Source: Thereva unica
Lineage: Eukaryota > Arthropoda > Insecta > Diptera > Therevidae
Direction: 5' to 3'
Assembly: GCA_949987705.1 (NCBI GenBank)
Contig: CATLJY010000911.1
Coordinates: 310,001-374,000, forward strand
Length of the DNA: 64,000 nucleotides
Shown: in pieces, positions 56,114 to 64,000 of the stretch
How positions within the stretch are numbered: the stretch's first letter is position 1
How the letters are laid out: every line of letters starts with the position of its first letter
Made by a program: the position numbers and the translations under genes
The notes under the pieces: generated by a model
What the model saw: the letters and a program-made list of their open reading frames with translations, nothing else
Told to the model about the DNA's origin: nothing
The model's database searches: none

Positions 56114-56469
56114 AAAGATATCATAATATTTGTTTTCATCTATTAAGTTTAGCAGACTTCTTTTTTTATCGTTATCAACCAGGGACGCAACATTAAGGGA
56201 CGCGACTTTAATTTCCGTTTCGGCTGCTTTCAGCTTTCCTCAAGCTGAGATCTACACAAAAGGAAATATACAAATTCCGCCTCTCTCCGTCGTCCCTGGC
56301 ATTCAACAGTGTCAATGAAGTCATCAATTTTATTCGTAAGCTCTGAGAAGCTCATGCCCACGTATTTAATAGACATTTGTAGGAATTCATCATATTTATT
56401 CAATTTCGGCCCTGCCGCCCCCTTTAAGCACTCTGCATATGTTGACCTCCGCCCCTGTAGCCCTGGAAA

Positions 56470-57410
56470 TTAATTTATGTCTTTCATAATCCTATTCTCC
56501 CTTGCACTACTTGTTTTGACTAATTTTGTCCTTCTAATTTCTTCTTTTTTCTCTATCACCGGACACCGCACCGCTGGGTGTCCACACGCTTTGCAGTTAG
56601 TGCAGTAAAGCGGATCCTCTTTTTTTGCCTGACGCTCACCCGGTTTATGATCCTTCTCGCATCTAACGAACCTATATCCGTAATTACAGTTTGCCGCCAC
56701 ATGCCCTAGCATTTGGCAGTTTCTACATTGTATTATCCCCTTCTGCCTTAACTTGTCCCACGCGACCCGATACGATAAAACCGATTTTATGTCCGTAACG
56801 TCCTTGATCGTCGTCCCCGGCGGGAATTGGATGAGAAACATGTCCAACATAATCTTTCTTTCTATAGATTTTGGAGTATCGAAATTTTTTATAAAATTTA
56901 TTTTGATGTTCAGATGGAAATTCTTAAAATATGTGTGAATATGAATATCATCTGGCTTATATCCCGAGTCTAAGCCCTTTAGGATCATAGTATAATTCCT
57001 TTGGCTTTTAGGAGTGAATGTATGGGACTCTACCTTATTTTTCTTCAACCTACTTACAGTATCTTTGAAGATATTCCTGTTTTGGCAATATAAACGACAG
57101 CCGCCATTTTTGGTTTTAACCATTTTATGTCCGCTATCTGGAAATTTCTTAAGTAGTATCCTATTGATACCTATTAGGTCGGTCCCTCTTGGGAAGTCGA
57201 TTGGCGGCATCCTGATCCCCCCTTTCTCATATCGCCCATATCCCCTCCCGGAGCAGGAGTCTTCTTTGCATTAGACTTCGCGACCCTATCAGTCTTATTA
57301 TTTAAATTATTAGCACGGTCATTACAATTATCACTATCGAGATCAGAATTATCAAAGTTGTCAAAATTAATATCTGAAATATCACATTGTGGATCACCCA
57401 GACTTTTCAC
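56470..57410 (-). pseudogene. Jockey ORF1 (Gag-like RNA-binding protein)
   Basis: The first piece (57410-57174) is rich in Asp and Asn (FDNFDNSDLDSDNCND) and contains MRKGGSGC. After a slip near 57205 in a G-run the second piece (57210-56470) continues with a region typical of Jockey ORF1 (TMILKGLDSGYKPDDI, YRVAWDKLRQKG). It ends with three cysteine knuckles: CRNCQMLGHVAANC, a damaged middle with FVRCEKDHKPGE, and CTNCKACGHPAVRC. The protein binds element RNA. One frameshift separates the pieces. Confidence 0.85.
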
Positions 57411-57650
57411 TTTCTTACTTTATGTAATTTTAATTTTTATTTTATTTAAATTTAATAAAGCTTTTAATTCGCCGTAAATAGTATTAATAACAAGTTATTA
57501 TTAATAAATCTCGCAATTACTACGCTTAAATTAGCCCGATGCTTAAAGATTCTTCCAATATCAAAAGCTTTTTATTTAGTTATTTTTTTGAAGCTTCCAG
57601 CTCGTGTCCTTACGGCTTCGTTGCTCACCGGCTTTCGGTTTTCCAATCCT

Positions 57651-58053
57651 TTATTGAATTGTGAAATCGTTTCGTATCAATTATGTTTACTTATATTGAC
57701 ATTTCAAGGTTATGTTTACAATTCAAATTCATATAATGTTTACAATTTTATGATTTAGTTATTCTATTTTACTGACGATTTTACGCAACGACTCAGTATC
57801 TGGAAGGACAACCAACCTTTCAGATAAGTGGTATTTTGTAGGTTTTCAGGTCGTCGGTTGTTGAAGACGCAATAGTAGGTATATGCTAATATACATACAT
57901 ACATACGCAGTCTCAACAGAAATGGCATTTCGGGCTCTGCGTATAGTTTTACAATAAGGGTAAAGAAAGGATTCGCATCAAGAAAGCCTTCTTTACTCTC
58001 AAACTCCGCACTTTCTTTGTTAGGATATCATAACCTGGACATCATTTGTCCCA
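57651..58053. other. No gene seen
   Basis: AT-rich; a CATA-type microsatellite at 57893-57906 and a segment (57899-57975) related to 25635-25690 in inverted orientation. No frame supported. Confidence 0.4.
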
Positions 58054-58290
58054 TGTGTTTTATTTTTCATAAGATAACGAAGTATTGATCTGGACCTGAC
58101 TTGGTTCCTACCAGGAAAAACACTTGTGTTTTATTTTTCAGAAGATGGGGAATTCCTGATCAGGACCTGACTTGCTCCCGACTAAGAAAAATGCGTGTGT
58201 TTTATTTTTCATAAGATGAGGAAATCCTAATCATTACCTGACTTTGTCCTGATCAGGCAAACGAGTTGTGGCATGTGTTATTGCCTGATC
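58054..58290 (+). repeat. ~71-bp minisatellite, three and a half copies
   Basis: Units start TGTGTTTTATTTTTCA at 58054, 58125 and 58196. Each continues with an AAGAT block, a CTGATC(A/T)GG-type palindrome and CCTGACTT. The last copy is partial (CCTGATCAGGAACTGA near 58270). Units differ by 10-20%. Confidence 0.85.
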
Positions 58291-58680
58291 AGGAACTGAT
58301 ATGTGCTTTGGTTTTCCCTCAGTTAAATTTTTGTGGATTTAGTGCGTTAAACTTTAATAAATATCTGTCAATTTATGAATATCACAGATTAACTCAAGAC
58401 ACGCCCAAGTACTTTTATATTAAAATTTTAATTTTCATATTTTACACTCTTGTGATTTTCATGGGTCTCCTTCAATCTTGTTTATTACGCTTGTATCTCT
58501 TAAATTGCGTCTGCCTGCTGTCATCGAAAAGGATTTCATAAAATCCACAACATATGACACAGAAACCCCCACCCATCCACACACCCTGAAAGGATACGCA
58601 ATTCTCTGCTAAAAGTGCAAATCCAACACTTGGTTTCCTAGTATTCAAAGACAGGAGTTCCTGTAAGAACAATATTGCGT

Positions 58681-58917
58681 TTAACACTTTAAATAACTTT
58701 TCGCAAGCGGATGAAGCAGTGCTATTTTCCGCAGGAGTTCCGTCCAACACGTGCTAACCAGAATCAACCAACCGCCAAAGTCTCTCTGCAATTTACATAA
58801 TCGAAATTCCCCAAACTCCTTGCAGTCAGGATAAATACATCCGTGCGAGTAGTCGACATAGTCAGGACTTGAAGCAATTTGGAATAAATTACCGAGGAGA
58901 AATAAAGCCAACAACAT
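58681..58917 (-). CDS. Possible first exon of a small secreted protein
   Basis: The frame starts MLLALFLLGNLFQIASS, a good signal-peptide shape (hydrophobic core, small residues at a likely cleavage site), then SPDYVDYSHGCIYPDC and EFGEFRLCKLQRDF with four Cys. The later part (VSTCWTELLRKIAL) may already be intron, because a GTTAGC-like donor lies near 58755 and TTGTTCTTACAG near 58660 is a good acceptor. I recognise no family. It is one of the few single-copy-looking frames in the window, but it could be chance. Confidence 0.35.
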   Translation of the reverse strand: MLLALFLLGNLFQIASSPDYVDYSHGCIYPDCKEFGEFRLCKLQRDFGGWLILVSTCWTELLRKIALLHPLAKSYLKC

Positions 58918-59083
58918 GCAGGATCGGAAGAATGGCGATGGGAATGCTTCCTCCTTTTTTGTCTATTTTATTGTTTCCTTGAGTCTGGGAATTCAAATCA
59001 GTTTTTGGAGGAGTAATTGTGGCTAAGGAGCTTGTCTAAATTATATTATTTGCGAACACAATTCTGTAGAGAATCTTTCTAGA

Positions 59084-59290
59084 ATGGAAGCTTCCGCTGA
59101 AAATGAGGAGTTCCAAATAAGGAACAAAAGGATTCCCTACGAACTTTTTTCATGTCTTACTTTGGAAGTGTCTGCTATAAGAGCTCCTAATGAATTTAAT
59201 TTCTTTTCAGTAATTTATTCTGTGTTAACGCGGGAACAAAAATTAATTCAAACATTTTTCGTACTTATTGATAAAACTCGTTGCAATTAA
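59084..59290 (+). CDS. Hypothetical 68-residue frame
   Basis: It starts MEASAENEEFQIRNKRI after AGAATGG and contains PYELFSCLTLEVSA and VLTREQKLIQTFFVLI. The mix of charged and hydrophobic residues is protein-like, but there is no family I recognise, no splice context and no repeat support. Chance is a serious alternative. Confidence 0.25.
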   Translation: MEASAENEEFQIRNKRIPYELFSCLTLEVSAIRAPNEFNFFSVIYSVLTREQKLIQTFFVLIDKTRCN

Positions 59291-60873
59291 TTTTTCAATG
59301 ACGCGTTAGGCAAACTGCACCACGGCCATTAGCAGCCTCATTACTTCGGATTTATAGACGAACCTGCTAAAGCGATTCAGTAGTCTTTTTAAAGAATTGT
59401 CACCTTGAGACCTTGATTCTTGTTATCGTGAATTAAGGGCGCAATGCCTGGGTAATCAAGCCAACTAGTATCCGGACGTTCTTGATACTCCTCCTCAGTA
59501 ATTCTTTGGTAAGTTATCAAATCATTACCTGGAAGCTCGTCTTAACCTGTAGTTTTCGTTTTAGACCCGGCATCTTCGCCTGTCTCGTTCTTGTAGCCAT
59601 CCATTTATCATACGGGCCCAACTGTGGCATCCTAGGGTAAGGATTATAAAAAGAAAATGTCTGGGCTTATTATTAATTTATGTTATAATTGTTTATCACA
59701 ATTGTTAGGTTTTATATTTTTATTATACTATATGCATATTTCTTCTGCCCGTGTGTATCTTACAGACAGATTTTTATGAAATTTTTTATGCCTAATTAAG
59801 TTGATTTTAGAATGGTTTTGATTCACAATTTCAACCGATACCTAGAAGGCTGGACTGATTTTTACAAGCTTTTTATTACTTTGGTTCTCTGTTAAGAAGG
59901 AATCTTGTGATTGATTTGAAATCTAAATAACTGAAATAAATAATTTTTGATCAAAATTTATATCTCTTTTGTTATTTCGTTGTATTTTCCAGTCACTTTA
60001 TTAAGGTCTGCCGTGTCAGCTAGTTTATCTTCTTAATATATAAAAATGATGTGTCACAATGTTTGTATAATATAACTAGTGGGATGTTGTGCCTAGAGAC
60101 TAGCCACTAATTATGCTTTTTCATGGTATTCTTTTTGTTGAATAACACTTCAGACTGGATGACAATATATTAAGTGGAGATTGATCCGCACTCACTTCCA
60201 ACCCGCCGGATCTAGGAATCGAGGCCAATAATTTGAATGTGTCAAATTGAAAAAATAAAAAAAAGCACATCACACATGTAAACACTATAGAAAACGAATC
60301 TAAACATTTTTCTTTGGATTGGAGGAAAATCTAATGTGGTGCACTTTGCACAACAGAGTTAGGTGTATTATTTTACTTAAACATACATGTATTATTGTTA
60401 AAAATTCGGCCACCTTTTGTATTAATTTATACTTCAATGTAACTTTTTTTTATTTTTAAAGAAAAAATCACGCACGCACTTCACTTTTCTTTAAATGTAG
60501 AACATCTACTGAAAAACATAGGCATCTGTTTATCCATAGCATATATGCACGTGCACACACACAAGTGCCCCCACCTCGCAATGAGACCAACACCAATAAT
60601 TACCCGCCAAGAATTTGAAAGAATTGATATATTTTAATTGCACCCCATCTATGACAAAGAATAGTGAACACCATCTATGGCAATATTACATTACTCTTCG
60701 TTTTACCTATGATGATCAATTTCCATAAAATATACAAAATACATTTCATAAATAATAGAAAATCTGTTGTCATAATTCAGTTGTTTACTTCCTTCGAAAC
60801 TTTATACATATCTAGCATTGGAATGTACCTTTTTACGTAAGCATAAATAAATACATATGTTTATTGCCACTAA
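59291..60873. other. No gene; transposon-end motif near 60010
   Basis: No supportable frame. GGTCTGCCGTGTCAGCTAGT followed by TTAATATATAAAAATGA (60004-60050) resembles boundaries of dispersed arthropod elements that I know only from memory. The remaining sequence shows no tandem or inverted structure I can support. Confidence 0.35.
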
Positions 60874-60962
60874 CTTGTAGTGTTTGGAGTAATGGGAAGG
60901 CGCTAGATCGGGGTGCGAAGGACCATGGTTCGATTCTTGATGAATTTGAGTACTTTTTTTTA
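60874..60962 (+). other. tRNA-derived sequence (SINE head or tRNA relic)
   Basis: GTTTGGAGTAATGGGAAGG resembles an A-box region, and GGTTCGATTCTTG 50 bases later is a good B-box. A T7-8 run follows as for RNA polymerase III termination. The arms do not pair well enough for a functional tRNA. Confidence 0.4.
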
Positions 60963-61555
60963 GCTATGATGATTTATTGTAGTATAATAAACTAAGCCTG
61001 CGTTGATGGTAAAATCTCAAAGCGGCGACTAATTAAAACTTTTGGTACATATTCAATTGTGAGCTATAACTCAATCTATAATAAGCTAAATAAGCCAAAT
61101 CCGTTCTTAACTAGAACTTTTATTTCACGTTGCATTTGATTTAATTATTGTCATAATGCTGTATCCTAGTTTGGCCATGGAGATTCATAAGTATTACACT
61201 GACCAACGCTATATATAATTAATCTTGAAAAGTTTTTGTTAAAAGCTTATGTAGGTTATAAGTTGTAAGACTTTGCGTAATCTAAAACTTAACAAAGTAT
61301 TTAACAAACACTACAATATAATCATCATAGCTTAAAAAAAAGGAAATCAAATGTAAACAATAAAATTCTTTGATTCTTCACCCACATCATGGTATATTTC
61401 TTTATTCAATATACCTAAACAATAGTTTTTGAGCTGCAAATAAAAACTATATGCCATAATTTCGATATCATCGGTTTTTGTTCTGGAAGCAAATTTAGAG
61501 ACGTATTCATGTCAAAAACTTGTTTCATATGAAACAAATCCCCGAAGGAAATTAA
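60963..61555. other. No gene seen
   Basis: AT-rich, without frames or repeats that I can support. Confidence 0.35.
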
Positions 61556-62072
61556 AAATAAAATAAAAGGTTAAAAAAATTTTTTTTAAAAAAATTCTTT
61601 TAATTAACTAAAAAATGTACTGAAAAGTAAAAAATAAAAAATATTTAAAAGAAAGCGTGAAATTTCAATTTTAATGAAAAAGTTAATTAAAAGAATGGCG
61701 CATTTTTCATCAAAAATTGAAAATATAACTGTAAATCGCGTGAGATGTTAATTTAAAATTCACTTTTTTTTATAAAATCATCTTTTTTAATTTTGTTTTA
61801 TTTTTCAATATATTTAAGATTTTATGTATTAATTTATAAGGCGTAGTAAAAAAAATTAATTTAAACTTGTTTTGCTCAATTCACTTTGAAGAAAATTCTA
61901 ACAAAATTTTTTGATGAAAAATGCGCCATTCTTTTAATTAACTTTTTCATTAAAATTGAAATTTCACGCTTTCTTTTAAATATTTTTTATTTTTTACTTT
62001 TCAGTACATTTTTTAGTTAATTAAAAGAATTTTTTAAAAAAAATTTTTTTTAACCTTTTATTTTATTTTCTA
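61556..62072. repeat. AT-rich palindrome with ~165-bp arms
   Basis: The left arm (61556-61722) and right arm (about 61907-62072) are near-perfect reverse complements. They include AAAGAAAGCGTGAAATTTC and AAGAATGGCGCATTTTTC, and the complements lie in order at the right. A ~185-bp spacer separates them. The right edge meets the first unit of the 271-bp repeat. Probably a nonautonomous foldback element; no target duplication identified. Confidence 0.85.
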
Positions 62073-63715
62073 CTTTTAAGTTTATTATATGTATTCCGCC
62101 ATTTTATGATGGCAATTCTATTAGATTTAAAATTACGTCACACAGTTTACTGTATTCATTTGATACCCATGTCGTGGGCTCGGTGGAACATAATTGCAAA
62201 AACGGCCGCCATCGTCTTCTTGATTTTTTTTACAAAAAGGTCAGATTGCATTTAGTACTTATACATGATGAGTTGAACTTCAGTTGAAACCAAGTCTAAC
62301 TACATGTAAACGGGAGTCAAGTTGGGTTAAGGTTGGCTGAACTCGAATCAGCTCTGCTACCTGGGTTGAGTTGAAATTATGCATACGGACATGAGTTCAG
62401 TATTTGAGTAGTTGAATTTAGTTGACAGCAGCATCTCTGTGTTTGTTTGCGATTTTTTGTAACGTGTATTTCTTCTTTATTTTCAATTCACCCTTAACTC
62501 AACTATTCATTTCATTATTCATACACATTAAATATCACCTGAACTACGAGTGTGTGCAAAATTCGAAGTTGATCGGTTATATTTTCTACTTTTTAGTCTA
62601 TTATAAGCTTTCCGCAATTTAGTGTTGGCCGCCATTTTGAATTTGGAATGACGCCAAATAGCTAATTGTGTTCTACCTGTCATATCCTTTCATTTGATAC
62701 CCATGTCAGAGGGCCGCGGAGCACAATTTCAAAAATCGGCCGCCATTTTGGAACCGCCATCTTGATATTTTTACAAAATGGCCAGATTGCATTGTCATCC
62801 AAACTAAACGTGTTGGCAAAATTTCAGCTCTATCCAAAACCTGAAGTGGGAAGTGGGTCAAATTTAACTTCCAAGGTTTGACGACACGTAGTGTAAGTTA
62901 ATTGGCTGCCATTTTGAATTTGGAATGACGCCACATAGCTAATTGTGTTCTACCTGTCATATCCTTTCATTTGATACCCATGTCAGAGGGCCGCGGAGCA
63001 CAATTTCAAAAATCGGCCGCCATTTTGGAACCGCCATCTTGATATTTTTACAAAACGGCCAGATTGCATTGTCATCCAAACTAAACGTGTATGCAAAATT
63101 TCAGCTCTATCCAAAACCGGGAAGTGGGTCAAATTTAACTTACAAGATTTGACGACACGTAGTGTAAGTTAATTGGCTGCCATTTTGAATTTGGAATGAC
63201 GCCACATAGCTAATTGTGTTCTACCTGTCATATCCTTTCATTTGATACCCATGTCAGAGGGCCGCGGAGCACAATTTCAAAAATCGGCCGCCATTTTGGA
63301 ACCGCCATCTTGATATTTTTACAAAATGGCCAGATTGCATTGTCATCCAAACTAAACGTGTATGCAAAATTTCAGCTCTATCCGAAACCGGGAAGTGGGT
63401 CAAATTTAACTTCCAAGATTTGACTACACGTAGTGTAAGTTAGTTGGCCGCCATTTTGAATTTGGAATGACGCCACATAGCTAATTGTGTTCTACCTGTC
63501 ATATCCTTTCATTTGATACCCATGTCAGAGGGCCGCGGAGCACAATTTCAAAAATCGGCCGCCATTTTGGAACCACCATCTTGATATTTTTACAAAATGG
63601 CCAGATTGCATTGTCATCCAAACTAAACGTGTATGCAAAATTTCAGCTTTATCCGATACCGGGAAGTGGGTCAAATTTAACTTCCAAGATTTGACGACAC
63701 ACAGTGTAAGTTAAA
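62073..63715 (-). repeat. 271-bp tandem repeat, four good copies plus a diverged split copy
   Basis: Units start at about 62645, 62922, 63193 and 63464 (intervals 277, 271, 271). Each has GTTCTACCTGTCATATCC, CATTTGATACCCATGTC, a CGGCCGCCATTTTGG block, GGCCAGATTGCATTG, ATGCAAAATTTCAGC and CGGGAAGTGGGTC. A diverged unit at 62073-62640 is split by ~300 bp of other sequence (about 62252-62548). The 69-codon open frame repeated in each unit comes with the unit. The first ~40 bases match the core of the 127-bp satellite. Confidence 0.93.
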
Positions 63716-63750
63716 TAAAAGAATTTAAAAAGTTATTATGACGAAAAAAA

Positions 63751-63836
63751 AGCAACGCGAGCCGGAATCGAACTCGCAGCCCTACACAGTCCGCAGACGA
63801 CGGTACTTCGCCTTAGACCTTCGGGCCATGGCTGAT
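63751..63836 (-). other. tRNA-derived sequence with Pol III terminator
   Basis: On the minus strand: TGGCCCGAAGGTCTAAGGCG resembles an A-box region of a Ser/Leu-type tRNA. GCGAGTTCGATTCCGGCTCGC is a B-box in a paired T arm, described here by its core GTTCGATTCC. A run of eight T follows directly. The acceptor arm does not pair, so it is a SINE head or relic. Confidence 0.5.
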
Positions 63837-63894
63837 ACTATCGGTGGTTGACTAATATGTTAATAAATCATTTCAGAAAGAAGAAAAAGAGAAA

Positions 63895-63960
63895 AAAAAA
63901 AAAAGAAGTGCCATGGCTTCTCGATGGCACAGTAGACATGAATAGACCCCAAGGATAAGA
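63895..63960. other. Second copy of the conserved hairpin
   Basis: AGTGCCATGGCTTCTCG and ATGGCACAGTAGACATG form the same stem as at 52872-52904, here after an A-run. This repeats the edge of an unknown dispersed element. Confidence 0.55.
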
Positions 63961-64000
63961 CATATTCATGTCAAAAACAAAAACAACAAAATCAATAAAA

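Larger units (their letters stand above)
52905..57650 (-). mobile_element. Jockey-clade non-LTR retrotransposon, near full length, decayed
   Basis: The minus strand has, from 57650, a short leader, ORF1 (57410-56470) with zinc knuckles, ORF2 (about 56120-53400) with endonuclease and RT, and a ~490-bp 3' part with TTATTTATTTATTT-type repeats near 53210 and a T-rich run near 52905-52918 as remnant tail. Frame breaks occur in both ORFs. No target duplication identified. Confidence 0.82.

Noticed and set aside
62666..63694. Four repeated 69-residue frames (CHILSFDTHVRG) in the 271-bp repeat
   Set aside because: They recur because the unit recurs, start at non-ATG codons and show no sign of being kept as protein. 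The similarity to the satellite frame is the shared DNA core.
63751..63836. Functional Ser/Leu tRNA gene
   Set aside because: Acceptor strands do not pair although A- and B-box and a T-run are present.

Overview
The window looks like repeat-dense insect (arthropod) nuclear DNA. The evidence is AT-rich sequence, 50-110 bp GT-AG introns in the few spliced remnants, MADF- and SANT-like transposon proteins, Jockey, RTE, Daphne/CR1-like and Ty3/gypsy retroelements, PIF/Harbinger and Helitron-type remnants, and tandem repeats. I cannot name the species. I see no bacterial features and no confident host gene.

Layout. 1-9880: a ~127-bp satellite array interrupted by a 5'-truncated non-LTR element and by a 1.47-kb element with long inverted ends. 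10787-12136: a PIF1-type helicase tail, an endonuclease fragment and a PIF/Harbinger transposase carrying a 146-bp palindromic insertion. 12182-12558: a TA-flanked MITE. 12571-20590: a nest on the minus strand. A Daphne/CR1-like element (copy A) holds a foldback element, a tRNA-headed SINE and a complete RTE, and the RTE holds a 1.04-kb element built of ~146-bp repeats plus a retroelement tail. 20591-27276: possible exon remnants and several TIR elements, three of which retain the first exon or codons of SANT/MADF proteins. 27684-29317: a 1.63-kb near-perfect palindrome with a 7-bp target duplication. 29371-31315: a related element with long diverged inverted ends and a Helitron-type Rep-domain fragment inside. 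32937-34381: copy B of the Daphne/CR1-like element. 34395-34990: a degraded copy of a DDE-like protein family. 35988-37056: a PIF1-helicase tail running into a ubiquitin-specific-protease domain.

37060-50698: the satellite returns in the other orientation and hosts a 1.93-kb solo LTR (duplication ATAG) and a 9.18-kb, nearly intact gypsy provirus (duplication ATGAT). The provirus has ~99% identical LTRs, a primer-binding site, gag, pol, a GGGAAAC frameshift heptamer in correct register and a polypurine tract. 52905-57650: a degraded Jockey element with ORF1 and ORF2. 61556-63715: an AT-rich palindrome and a 271-bp tandem repeat that shares a ~40-bp core with the 127-bp satellite.

As a whole this is a transposon graveyard. 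The satellite acts as a repeated landing site, and insertion order can be read from target duplications. The only element that looks recently active is the gypsy provirus. The least ordinary items are the helicase-USP remnant, the palindromic family next to a Rep-domain ORF, the coding-start-retaining Harbinger MITEs and the shared core of two unlike tandem repeats.
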